Origin: Bradyrhizobium tropiciagri
GTDB taxonomy: Bacteria; Pseudomonadota; Alphaproteobacteria; Rhizobiales; Xanthobacteraceae
Direction of reading: 5' to 3'
Length of the DNA stretch: 64,000 nucleotides
NCBI RefSeq assembly: GCF_018130545.1
Contig: NZ_JAFCKF010000008.1
Coordinates: forward strand, 124,001-188,000
In this document: piece after piece, positions 16,044 through 24,417 of the stretch
How positions within the stretch are numbered: the first letter of the stretch is position 1
Layout: each line of letters begins with the position of its first letter
Notes under the pieces: model-generated
Told to the model about the DNA's origin: nothing
Databases searched by the model: none
Seen by the model: only the letters and a program-made list of their open reading frames with translations
Made by a program: the position numbers and the translations under genes

Positions 16044-16143
16044 CGTCATTCCGGGACGGCCCGAAGGGCCAGGCCCGGAATCCATAACCACGATCGGGAG
16101 TATGGATTCCGGGCTTGCGACGATGTCGCGCCCCGGAATGACG
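16044..16143. repeat. Intergenic palindromic repeat, CGTCATTCCGGG type
   Basis: Opens CGTCATTCCGGG and closes CCCCGGAATGACG, with inner GGAATCCATA / TATGGATTCC arms. It fills the spacer between the two acyl-CoA dehydrogenase genes and would form a long stem in the transcript if they are co-transcribed. Confidence 0.75.
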
Positions 16144-16190
16144 AACTCAACATCGACCGAATTTGAATTATCGAAGAGCGGAATTAATCC

Positions 16191-17330
16191 ATGGCCCTCG
16201 TCCTCACCGAAGAACAATCCATGCTGCGCGACAGTGCGCGCGGTCTCATCAGCGACAAGGCGCCGGTGGCGCATCTGCGCGGCCTGCGCGATGCCAAGGA
16301 CACCATCGGCTTCTCGCGCGAGCTCTGGAAGACGTTTGCCGAGATGGGCTTCTCCGGGCTGCTGGTACCGGACCAGTTCGGCGGCAGCGGCCTCGGCTGC
16401 GTCGAGGCCGGCATCGTCATGGAGGAGATCGGCCGCACTTTGATGCCGTCGCCGTTCCTTGCGACCTCGGTGCTTGCCGCATCGGCGCTGACGCGCGGCG
16501 GCAGCGAGGCGCAGAAGGCGCAGCATCTTCCGAAAATCGCCGACGGCTCGCTGCTGGCGGCGCTCGCGATCGATGAGGGCGCCAAGCATCGCCCGCTGCA
16601 GACCAAGTTGCAGGCCACGCGCGCCGGCAACGGCTTCAAGCTGTCGGGCGACAAGGCTTTCGTGGTCGACGGCCACACCGCCGATCTGCTGATCGTCGCG
16701 GCGCGCTCGGCGGGAAGCGCCGGCGACAAGAACGGGCTGACGCTGTTCCTGGTCGATCCCAGGGCGAAGGGGCTCACGGTCGAACGCACCGCGATGGTCG
16801 ATTCGCACAACGCGGCGCGCATCGTGTTCGAGAATGTCGAGGTCAATGCCGATCATGTGCTCGGCGAGGTCGATCAGGGCTTTGCGCTGCTCGAGGGCGT
16901 GCTCAATATCGGCCGCGGCGCGGTGGCGTCCGAAATGGTCGGCCTCTCGGATGAGGTGTTCGGCCGGACCGTGACGTATCTCAAGGAGCGCAAGCAGTTC
17001 GGCAAGGCGATCGGCGAATTCCAGGCGCTGCAGCACCGCGCCGCCGAACTCTACATCGATATCGAGATCACCCGCGCCGCGGTGCTGAAGGCGCTGCAGG
17101 CGCTCGATACCGACACCGCGAAGGCCGCCACTGCGGTCTCGGTGGCCAAGGCGCGCGCCGGCACCACCGCGACGCGCGCCGTGCAGGAAGGCGTGCAGAT
17201 GCACGGCGGCATGGGCATGACCGACCAGTTCGACATCGGCTTCTTCATGAAGCGCGCCCGGGTCTGCCAGGAGCTGTTCGGCGACAGCAATTTCCACACC
17301 GACCAGCTGGCGAGCGGCAAGGGATACTAG
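16191..17330 (+). CDS. Acyl-CoA dehydrogenase, partner subunit lacking the catalytic Glu
   Basis: 379 residues, full-length ACAD fold: MLRDSARGLISD helix, FAEMGFSGLLVPDQFGGSGLG, SGDKAFVVDGHTADLLIV, LGEVDQGFALLEGVLNIGRGAV and TVTYLKERKQFGKAIGEFQALQH, then MHGGMGMTDQFDIG. At the C-terminus, where active enzymes have a YEGT-type loop, this protein reads LFGDSNFHTDQLA, with no Glu. Together with the preceding gene this fits the non-catalytic beta subunit of a heteromeric dehydrogenase, which still contributes to FAD binding. Confidence 0.9.
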   Translation: MALVLTEEQSMLRDSARGLISDKAPVAHLRGLRDAKDTIGFSRELWKTFAEMGFSGLLVPDQFGGSGLGCVEAGIVMEEIGRTLMPSPFLATSVLAASALTRGGSEAQKAQHLPKIADGSLLAALAIDEGAKHRPLQTKLQATRAGNGFKLSGDKAFVVDGHTADLLIVAARSAGSAGDKNGLTLFLVDPRAKGLTVERTAMVDSHNAARIVFENVEVNADHVLGEVDQGFALLEGVLNIGRGAVASEMVGLSDEVFGRTVTYLKERKQFGKAIGEFQALQHRAAELYIDIEITRAAVLKALQALDTDTAKAATAVSVAKARAGTTATRAVQEGVQMHGGMGMTDQFDIGFFMKRARVCQELFGDSNFHTDQLASGKGY

Positions 17331-17360
17331 CCGTCGCGTCGCCGTCGCCGCGCAACAAAC

Positions 17361-17466
17361 TGTCATCGCCCGGCGCGACCGGGCGATCCAGTATTCCAGA
17401 GACGATTGTTATTGAGCGGAGAGGCCGCGGCGTACTGTCATCACCCGCTTTCGCGGGTGATGACAG
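17361..17466. repeat. Intergenic palindromic repeat, TGTCATCGCCCGG type
   Basis: Starts TGTCATCGCCCGGCGCGACCGG and ends in CATCACCCGC-TTTC-GCGGGTGATGACAG, a strong terminal hairpin of ten base pairs or more. It lies between the convergent dehydrogenase and binding-protein genes, where it may also act as a transcription stop in both directions. Confidence 0.65.
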
Positions 17467-17503
17467 TTGAGTGGTGCGGTAGCGACGGTGATCTAGGCAG
17501 CGA

Positions 17504-18541
17504 TCACCGGATCGGCGGTGCGTACTGCACGCCGCCGGCGTTCCAGAGCTGGTTCATGCCGCGTGGAATCTTCAGCTTGGAATCGGCGCCGACGTTGCGG
17601 TCATAGACCTCGCCGTAATTGCCGACATGCTTGATGATACGCACCGCCCAGTCCTTGGTCAGGCCGAGATCCTCGCCATAGGAACCTTCGGTGCCGACCA
17701 GCCGCATCACTTCCGGCTTCTTCGACTTCAGCGCCTCGTCGATGTTCTTCGAGGTGATGCCAAGCTCCTCGGCGTTGATCATGGCGTAAAGCGTCCACTT
17801 CACGATCATCATCCAGTCGTCGTCGCGCTGCCGCACCACCGGGGCCAGCGGCTCCTTGGAGATGATGTCTGCCAGGATCATGTGATCGCCCGGCTTGGAA
17901 AGGTTGAGCCGCAGCGCATAGAGCTGCGAGGCGTCCGAGGTCAGCGTGTCGCACTGGCCGCTGTCATAGGCCTTCACGACATCGTCGAGCTTGTCGAACT
18001 TCATCTCCGTGTACTTCATGTTGTTGGCACGGAAATAGTCGGCGAGGTTGAGCTGCGTCGTGGTGTTGGACTGCACGCAGACCTTGCTGCCGTTCAGGTC
18101 GAGCGCGGAATCGATGTTGCGCGAGCGCGGGATCATGAAGCCCTGGCCGTCATAGTAGGCGACCGCCGGGAAATAGAGATCGTAATTGACCTCGCGCGAC
18201 ATGCTCCAAGTGGAGTTGCGCGACAGGATGTCGACCTTGCGGTTCTGCAGCTCCTTGAAGCGCTCGCTGGCGTCGAGCGGAACGAACTTCGCCTTGGTCG
18301 GATCGTCGAAGATCGCCGAGGCGACCGCGCGGCAGAAGTCGACGTCGAAGCCGGTCCAGTTGCCCTTGTCGTCCGGGATCGAGAAGCCCGGCAGGCCCTT
18401 GTTGACGCCGCACAGCACCTCGCCGCGGCGGACGGTGCGCTTCAGCGTGCGGGTGTCATAGCGCTCATAGGTGATGGCGGCGGCCGCAATCAGCGCGGCG
18501 ACCGCGAGCCCGATCGTCAGGCCGCCTCGAAATGTACGCAT
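17504..18541 (-). CDS. Amino-acid ABC transporter periplasmic binding protein (AapJ-like)
   Basis: 345 residues. An N-terminal hydrophobic helix (GLTIGLAVAALIAAAAITY) serves as signal or anchor. Type II binding fold: GEVLCGVNKGLPGFSIPDDKG, GFDVDFCRAVASAIF, ILSRNSTWSMSREV and VCVQSNTTTQLNLADYF, the pattern of the general L-amino-acid binding protein AapJ/BztA. Permease and ATPase genes (aapQMP) are not next to it, so it is either an extra copy or works with a system elsewhere. Family secure, exact ligand not. Confidence 0.88.
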   Translation of the reverse strand: MRTFRGGLTIGLAVAALIAAAAITYERYDTRTLKRTVRRGEVLCGVNKGLPGFSIPDDKGNWTGFDVDFCRAVASAIFDDPTKAKFVPLDASERFKELQNRKVDILSRNSTWSMSREVNYDLYFPAVAYYDGQGFMIPRSRNIDSALDLNGSKVCVQSNTTTQLNLADYFRANNMKYTEMKFDKLDDVVKAYDSGQCDTLTSDASQLYALRLNLSKPGDHMILADIISKEPLAPVVRQRDDDWMMIVKWTLYAMINAEELGITSKNIDEALKSKKPEVMRLVGTEGSYGEDLGLTKDWAVRIIKHVGNYGEVYDRNVGADSKLKIPRGMNQLWNAGGVQYAPPIR

Positions 18542-18608
18542 GGGTTCTCTCTCGCGAATGATCGGGGGAAAATCAGGTCGGATATCGAAGGCGGGTAGAG
18601 ATTAGAAA

Positions 18609-19202
18609 TCAGAGTTCAGGCTTCTGCCGGATGATCACCTTGGTGCCGACGGGAACGCGGTTGTAGAGATCGGCGACGTCGGCATTGACCAGGCGGAAGC
18701 AGCCGGACGAGATCGCGGTGCCGATGGTGTCGGGCCGGTTGGTGCCGTGGATGCGATACACCGTGGTCCCGAGATACATTGCGCGTGCGCCGAGCGGATT
18801 GCCCGGGCCGCCCGCCATGAAGCGCGGCAGATAGGGTTGGCGCGCGATCATTTCCGGCGGCGGGGTCCAATCCGGCCACTCGGCCTTGCGGGTGATGGTC
18901 ACCAGCCCCTGCCACTGGAAGCCGTCGCGGCCGACGCCGATGCCGTAGCGCAGCGCGCGGCCATTGCCTTGCACGAGGTAGAGATGGCGTTCGGCGGTGG
19001 AGACGATGATGGTGCCCGGCGCCTCATTGGTCCGGTAATACACGACCTGCTTCTGCCATTCCGGGTCGAGCTGGTAGCTGTCGTCGGCGATCAGGCCGGG
19101 CTCGTCGGCGTCGGGGCGGCTCTGGGCGAAGCCCTGCGACGTCGACAGCACGAGCGCGCCCGTGGCGATCAACATCCAGACCAGGTGACGAAGTTTCGTC
19201 AT
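18609..19202 (-). CDS. L,D-transpeptidase (YkuD family)
   Basis: 197 residues from the ATG at 19202, chosen because a signal peptide follows (MTKLRHLVWMLIATGALVLS..., cleaved near GFAQS). YkuD domain: TIIVSTAERHLYLVQGNGRALRYGIGVG, then the catalytic HGTNRPDTIG...SSGCFRLVNADV with the nucleophile Cys in SGCFR. These enzymes make 3-3 peptidoglycan cross-links or attach lipoprotein to the wall in the periplasm. A longer in-frame extension to 19316 is not signal-like. Single gene upstream of a possible FNR/FixK-like site at 19303. Confidence 0.92.
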   Translation of the reverse strand: MTKLRHLVWMLIATGALVLSTSQGFAQSRPDADEPGLIADDSYQLDPEWQKQVVYYRTNEAPGTIIVSTAERHLYLVQGNGRALRYGIGVGRDGFQWQGLVTITRKAEWPDWTPPPEMIARQPYLPRFMAGGPGNPLGARAMYLGTTVYRIHGTNRPDTIGTAISSGCFRLVNADVADLYNRVPVGTKVIIRQKPEL

Positions 19203-19302
19203 GCAAAGCTCTCCTTGTTGGCGCGCAGCCAATGGTTGCTCCACCCAAATCACGGGAACATCAAATCCCAGCGGCAGCTTGATGGCAAGTTTAGGGCAGG
19301 CC

Positions 19303-19316
19303 TTGATATAGATCAC
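19303..19316. promoter_or_regulatory. Possible FNR/FixK-like box
   Basis: TTGA-TATAGA-TCAC matches the FNR/FixK consensus TTGA-N6-TCAA with one mismatch. It lies ~100 bp before the L,D-transpeptidase start and downstream of the bd-oxidase genes. One near-match is weak evidence. Confidence 0.25.
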
Positions 19317-19370
19317 TGTAATGCTTCTGTTTTTTGACGCCTGGAATCGGCGACGGCTGTGCCGACTGCC

Positions 19371-19499
19371 CTATTTCGGCGCGATCCAGAGCCGCAGCAC
19401 GAACGAGACCAGCGTCACCGTGCCGACGCCGCCGAGCCAGAGCGCCGCGAACCACAGCAGGCGCTGGCCGAGCGGCCGCTGATTCGGGTGGGACGGCAT
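19371..19499 (-). CDS. CydX-like 42-residue subunit (DUF2474 type) of the bd oxidase
   Basis: A 42-residue frame beginning MPSHPNQRPLGQRLLWFAAL with one membrane helix (LLWFAALWLGGVGTVTLVSFVLRLW) and ending IAPK. Its ATG overlaps the cydB stop by one base (TGATG), so it is coupled to cydB. Single-helix proteins at this place (CydX, CydH, DUF2474) bind and stabilise bd-type oxidases. The LGQRLLWFAALW pattern with a Trp-rich helix fits DUF2474, which goes with the cyanide-insensitive type. Confidence 0.8.
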   Translation of the reverse strand: MPSHPNQRPLGQRLLWFAALWLGGVGTVTLVSFVLRLWIAPK

Positions 19500-20500
19500 C
19501 AGTGATATCCGTGGCCGGGGCGGACCTTGCCGCGGAACACCCAATAGGCCCAGGCGGTGTAGCCGAGGATCAGCGGCACCAGGATCGAGACCCCGAACAG
19601 CATGAAGATCTGGCTGTTGGCGGGCGCCGCCGCCTGCCAGATCGTGATGCTCTGCGGCACGATGTAGGGATACATGCTGATGCCGAGCCCGGCATAGGAC
19701 AATGCGAACAGCGCCAGTGTCAGGAAGAACGGCTGGTGGTCGTTCTTGCTGCCGAGCGCGCGCAGCAATAGCGCGGTGACGGCGGCGACCGCGATCGGCA
19801 CCGGCGCGGTGAGGATGATGTTGGGCCAGGCGAACCAGCGCTGGGTGTACTGCACGGCCAGGAACGGCGTTGCGATGCTGACAGCGCCGATCGCACAGAG
19901 CATGGCGATCAGCAGGATCCAGCTCAGGTGATAGGCGCGGTCACGCAGCCCGCCTTCGGTCTTCATCACCAGCCAGGTCGCTCCTAGCAGCGCATAGCCG
20001 ATCACCAGCGCGATGCCGGTCAGGACGCTGAACGGCGTCAGCCAGTCCCACCAGCCGCCGGCATAATGACGTCCCTCGACATGGATGCCCTGCAGGATGG
20101 CACCGAGCGCGATGCCCTGCGCCAACGTCGCGACCAGCGAGCCGCCGGCAAAGGCGAGATCCCATTTGTTGCGCGCCTTCTGGGTCCGCCAGCGGAATTC
20201 GAAGGCGACGCCGCGGAACACGAGGCCGAGCAGCATCGCAATCATCGGCGTGTACAGCGCCGGCATCAGCACTGCATAGGCCAGCGGAAACGCCGCCATC
20301 ATGCCGCCGCCGCCGAGCACCAGCCAGGTCTCGTTGCCGTCCCACACCGGCGCCACTGTGTTCATGATGACGTCGCGGTCGGCCTTTTGCGGAAACAGCG
20401 GAAACAGGATGCCGAGGCCGAGATCGAAGCCGTCCATTACGACATAGACGAACACGGCAAAGGCGATGATGAAGGCCCAGATGATGGTGAGATCGATCAT
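19499..20500 (-). CDS. cydB: Cytochrome bd-type (cyanide-insensitive) quinol oxidase subunit II
   Basis: 333 residues from the ATG at 20500; the open frame beyond is the shadow of cydA. About eight membrane helices. Hallmarks: WAFIIAFAVFVYVVMDGFDLGLGILFP, the VWDGNETWLVLGGGGMMAAFP loop and RGVAFEFRWRT. Subunit II pairs with CydA to form the quinol-oxidising, oxygen-reducing complex in the inner membrane. The start overlaps cydA by 4 bp (ATGA). Operon order cydA-cydB-cydX. Confidence 0.95.
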   Translation of the reverse strand: MIDLTIIWAFIIAFAVFVYVVMDGFDLGLGILFPLFPQKADRDVIMNTVAPVWDGNETWLVLGGGGMMAAFPLAYAVLMPALYTPMIAMLLGLVFRGVAFEFRWRTQKARNKWDLAFAGGSLVATLAQGIALGAILQGIHVEGRHYAGGWWDWLTPFSVLTGIALVIGYALLGATWLVMKTEGGLRDRAYHLSWILLIAMLCAIGAVSIATPFLAVQYTQRWFAWPNIILTAPVPIAVAAVTALLLRALGSKNDHQPFFLTLALFALSYAGLGISMYPYIVPQSITIWQAAAPANSQIFMLFGVSILVPLILGYTAWAYWVFRGKVRPGHGYH

Positions 20501-21903
20501 CGCGCGCCCTCCACGGCGCCGGCCGCCGGCGTGATGCCGGCCGCGCGGGCGGGGATATTCGTTGCCGGGCCTTGCTCGCCGGGGTGCGGCGGCTGCGCCA
20601 TCAGCCGCAGGATGTAGATCACGCCCGCGATGAACACGACGAAATAGACGATGATGAAGGCGATCAGCGACGAGCCCACCGCCGGTGCCGCCAGCGGCGA
20701 GGCCGAATCGGCGGTGCGCAGCAGTCCGTAGACGGTGAAGGGTTGCCGCCCGGTCTCGGTGGTGATCCAGCCGGCGAGCACGGCGATGAAGCCGGCCGGG
20801 CCCATCGTCACCGCGAAGCGATGCAGCAGCGACGACTGGTACAGCATGCCGCGCCACCGCATCAGCAGGCTGAACAGGCCGAGCCCCATGATCAGGAAGC
20901 CGAGCCCGACCATGATGCGGAACGCCCAGAAGGTGATCGGCACCGGCGGCCAGTTTTCACGTGGCACGGTGTCGAGGCCGGCAAGCGGGGCGTCGAGCGA
21001 ATGCTTCAGGATCAGCGACGACAGTTTCGGCACCTCGATCGCGTATTTCACCTTGGCATCTTTTTGGTCGGGCCAGCCGAACAGGATCAGCGGCGCACCG
21101 TCCTTGTGGCTCTGGAAGTGGCCTTCCATCGCCATCACCTTGGCCGGCTGATGCTCCAGCGTGTTGAGGCCGTGCTGGTCGCCGGCCAAAATCTGGATCG
21201 GCGCCACCAAGGTTGCCATCCACATCGCCATCGAGAACATCACGCGCGCGCCCGCCAGATGCTGGTCGCGCAACAGGTGCCAGGCACCAACCGCGCCGAC
21301 CACCAGCGAGGTGGTGAGGTAGGCCGCCAGCACCATGTGCACCAGGCGATAGGGGAAGGACGGATTGAAGATCACCTTGAGCCAGTCGGCGGCGACGAAC
21401 TGGCCGTCGGCATTGACGGCCTGGCCGGCCGGCGTCTGCATCCAGGAATTGGCCGACAGAATCCAGAATGCCGAGATCAGCGTGCCGATCGCGACCATCA
21501 TCGTCGCCAGGAAGTGCAGCCGCGGGCCGACGCGCGACAGCCCGAACAGCATCACGCCGAGGAAGCCGGCCTCGAGGAAGAACGCGGTCAACACCTCATA
21601 GGCCATCATCGGGCCGATCACCGGCCCGGTCTTGTCGGCAAAGGACGACCAGTTTGTGCCGAACTGGTAGGACATCACGATGCCCGACACCACGCCCATG
21701 CCGAACGCGACCGCGAAGATCTTCAGCCAGTAATTGAACAGGTTGATGAAGACTTCACGCTTGGTGATCAGCCACAGCGCTTCCAGCACCGCGAGATAGC
21801 TCGCAAGCCCGATCGAGAATGCGGGAAACACGATGTGGAACGACATCGTGAAAGCGAATTGCGCGCGGGCGAGTACGACCGCATCCCAGCCTTCGAACAT
21901 CAC
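20497..21903 (-). CDS. cydA: Cytochrome bd-type (cyanide-insensitive) quinol oxidase subunit I
   Basis: 468 residues, about nine membrane helices. The N-terminus ARAQFAFTMSFHIVFPAFSIG carries the heme ligand His23; SYQFGTNWSSFADKTGPVIGP, LEAGFLGVMLFG and the GWITTETGRQPFTVYG segment mark the quinol and heme sites. The modest length and short Q-loop place it with the CioA subgroup rather than E. coli CydA. It reduces O2 to water without proton pumping, useful under low oxygen or in the presence of cyanide or sulfide. First gene of cydABX; no cydDC genes are nearby. Confidence 0.94.
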   Translation of the reverse strand: MMFEGWDAVVLARAQFAFTMSFHIVFPAFSIGLASYLAVLEALWLITKREVFINLFNYWLKIFAVAFGMGVVSGIVMSYQFGTNWSSFADKTGPVIGPMMAYEVLTAFFLEAGFLGVMLFGLSRVGPRLHFLATMMVAIGTLISAFWILSANSWMQTPAGQAVNADGQFVAADWLKVIFNPSFPYRLVHMVLAAYLTTSLVVGAVGAWHLLRDQHLAGARVMFSMAMWMATLVAPIQILAGDQHGLNTLEHQPAKVMAMEGHFQSHKDGAPLILFGWPDQKDAKVKYAIEVPKLSSLILKHSLDAPLAGLDTVPRENWPPVPITFWAFRIMVGLGFLIMGLGLFSLLMRWRGMLYQSSLLHRFAVTMGPAGFIAVLAGWITTETGRQPFTVYGLLRTADSASPLAAPAVGSSLIAFIIVYFVVFIAGVIYILRLMAQPPHPGEQGPATNIPARAAGITPAAGAVEGAR

Positions 21904-22442
21904 GCACCACCCATTGCCAACGCTCTGGGGCGCGATCCGGTCACGGCATGCGCGTTCGGGATCGCGTCATCCCCGGCGTGGACCCTACCACGACGGCGAT
22001 GACGACAATACAGGGCGGATTGCCTAGGGGGAACATCATGCGATTAGAAGCAACCGCATGATGCCGTGCACTAGGCGTACCCATGCATCCGCCCAACAAA
22101 GGACGTCCGCATGGCCGTCAGAAGCGGGCCTCAGGAAGACTCTTGGAACGTCGATACCACCGTCTCGGTATGCTCTACCTCGGGCGGCCCAGCGCAACAT
22201 GGTCCAACCAGCGCCCGCCATTCGACGAATGTCGTCGATGCTCGAAAAGCATTATGAGCAGAAGCGCTATCCCATCGTCAGGAACCGGTAACGATGAGGA
22301 TTTTCGATTGAGCGATGCAGCTCGAAACCAAGAAAGCCTGGAATTGGCGGCAACGTCTACCCTGGCTCGATGGTCTAGCGTTTCTGATCGCTTCCCGGTA
22401 CCCCGACGATGTGATTTGATACATGCTGATGTCGCGCGGAGG
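21904..22442. other. 539-bp spacer before the cyclase gene, with a hairpin
   Basis: Nothing in this stretch reads as a known gene. A hairpin with exact 9-bp arms CATCATGCG (22034-22042) and CGCATGATG (22055-22063) marks the left edge of the AT-richer patch. The cyclase frame stays open upstream to 22083, and a 48-codon frame from 22111 (MAVRSGPQEDSW...) exists, but neither resembles a protein I know. Region may hold the cyclase promoter. Confidence 0.4.
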
Positions 22443-24170
22443 ATGATCGTGCAGGAGGAGCCGATCCATAGGCGGTTGACGACCATCATGGCGGCTGACG
22501 TGGTCGGCTACTCGGGGCTGGTCGCGGCAGACGAGGCTACTACCTTGGTCCAACTCGGCCGATTGCGACACGAAGTTATCGAGCCGTCAATACGCGCGCA
22601 CGAAGGTCGCCTGTTCAAGACGATGGGTGATGGCTTCCTCGCCGAGTTCGCCAGCCCTGTCAGAGCTTTGGAATGTGCCATCGCTATCCAAAACGGAACG
22701 ACCGAGATGCGCCTGCGAATTGGCATCCATCTTGGAGACGTTGTAGCCGATCAAGACGACCTGCTCGGAGACGGCGTCAATGTAGCTGCTCGGTTGGAGG
22801 GCGTAGCCGAGCCGGGTGGCATTACCATCTCGCGGCCCCTCTATGATCAGGTTCGGGATCGAGTGAAGGTCACGTTCCTTGACAAGGGCGAAGTCAGCCT
22901 GAAAAACCTGCCAAGGCCGATGCAGGTGCTGTCGGTGAGTACGAGAACAGTGCAAAGCGACTCAGCCTACCCGCCGCTTCCTGCCAAACCATCGATTGCA
23001 GTCTTGCCGTTCCAGAACATGAGTGGCGATCCTGAACAGGAGTATTTCGCGGATGGTATGGTCGAGGACATCATCACCGCGCTATCGCGGGTAAAGTGGT
23101 TTTTTGTAATAGCCCGCAATTCCTCATTTACGTACAAGGGCAGAGCTGTCGATATCAAGCAGATTGGGCGTGAGCTTGGTGTCCGATATGTCCTTGAAGG
23201 AAGCGTCCGCAAAGCGGGAAACAGGGTTCGTATTACGGGCCAGCTCATCGAGGCGGAAACGGGACATCACATCTGGGCGGAACGATTCGAGCGCGAGTAC
23301 AAAGACGTCTTCGAGCTGCAAGACGAGATGACCTCCGCTGTCGCTGCGGCTATCGAGCCGACCATCAACTTGAGGGAGTTAGAAAAGTCGAAAAAGAGAC
23401 CGACTTCAGACCTTAGTGCTTACGACTACTTCCTGCGGGCCCAGCCGTTCATCCGGCAATTCGATCCACAGTCCTATACACAGGCGGAACAATTGCTCCG
23501 ACGGGCCGTTAGCCTCGACGCGCAATATTCCAGTGCTCTTGCGCTCTTGGCCGATTGTATTGGCCGACAGTGCATCATGGGTGCGCAGCCATATAGGGAA
23601 CGAGTACTCGAGGCTCAGCGGATCGCTCAGCAGGCGGTCCAAGCCGATCCCGAAGATGGCACTGCGCTGGCAATCGCTTCTTGGGTCCATACGATCCTAG
23701 TTGGCAAGCATGATTCATCTCGAGAATACGCCGAGCGTGCTTTACGCCTTCAGCCAAATTCAGCTTTTGTCTGCGTCAACAGTGGGTTTGGTTATCTCTA
23801 TCGCGGCGAACTGGACGCTGCCCGCCATAACTTCGAAAGAGCGCTGCGCATCAACCCGCTTGATCCTCGCAATTATTTCTTGATCCAAGGTCTGGGAATC
23901 GTTCTGTTCTTTGAGAGAAAGTTCTCGGAAGCTTTGTCGCTATTGGATCGCTCTATCGAGCTTGCGCCATCTGCGAGAGTGACGTGGCGTTATAAGGCGG
24001 CAACTCTTGCGCATCTCGGCAGAAGTGAGGACGCTTTGGAGGCGGTTGCTGTCCTCCGATCACTCACGCCAGTGCAGACGCTGAAAGAAGTAACTGAAAG
24101 AACCATGATTGCCCACGCGTGGATGAGGGAGCTCTATTTCGGTGGGCTGGAGAAGGCGGGGTACGAATAG
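22443..24170 (+). CDS. Class III adenylate cyclase with TolB-like and TPR domains
   Basis: 575 residues from the ATG at 22443. Residues ~10-165 are a class III cyclase: TTIMAADVVGYSGL and IGIHLGDVVADQDD give the two metal Asp, LFKTMGDGFLAEF the Lys that favours ATP, and GDGVNVAARLEG the transition-state Asn/Arg, so it should be active. Residues ~180-320 are a TolB-like (FlgO-type) domain starting SIAVLPFQNMSGDPEQEYFADGM; residues ~345-560 are TPR repeats. No membrane helix is seen. Base composition is visibly more AT-rich than the neighbours, suggesting transfer. The start is uncertain because GGAGG lies too close to the ATG. Confidence 0.88.
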   Translation: MIVQEEPIHRRLTTIMAADVVGYSGLVAADEATTLVQLGRLRHEVIEPSIRAHEGRLFKTMGDGFLAEFASPVRALECAIAIQNGTTEMRLRIGIHLGDVVADQDDLLGDGVNVAARLEGVAEPGGITISRPLYDQVRDRVKVTFLDKGEVSLKNLPRPMQVLSVSTRTVQSDSAYPPLPAKPSIAVLPFQNMSGDPEQEYFADGMVEDIITALSRVKWFFVIARNSSFTYKGRAVDIKQIGRELGVRYVLEGSVRKAGNRVRITGQLIEAETGHHIWAERFEREYKDVFELQDEMTSAVAAAIEPTINLRELEKSKKRPTSDLSAYDYFLRAQPFIRQFDPQSYTQAEQLLRRAVSLDAQYSSALALLADCIGRQCIMGAQPYRERVLEAQRIAQQAVQADPEDGTALAIASWVHTILVGKHDSSREYAERALRLQPNSAFVCVNSGFGYLYRGELDAARHNFERALRINPLDPRNYFLIQGLGIVLFFERKFSEALSLLDRSIELAPSARVTWRYKAATLAHLGRSEDALEAVAVLRSLTPVQTLKEVTERTMIAHAWMRELYFGGLEKAGYE

Positions 24171-24417
24171 CAAGCGAATTGGTGGACCGCAGCCGAAGTT
24201 CGTTCGACTTCTCCTGGCGCGCCAGTGCCGTTTCATTCTTTGTCTCGTCTGAACCTGCGGCCAGGTGGACACGTCCGCTCAGCGTCAAAAGCGGATCTCC
24301 AGTACTCCGGCGGACACATCAGCCAACAGCCGATTACGAACTTGAATCGCTACCTAACACGGGTGGACTAATATCAACAACGGTTCGAAAATTTGGTTCC
24401 GGTAACGGGAGGGGGCT

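Noticed and set aside
20572-22002. Long plus-strand open frame (476 codons)
   Set aside because: Antisense to cydA; Arg/His/Gln-rich, low-complexity shadow.
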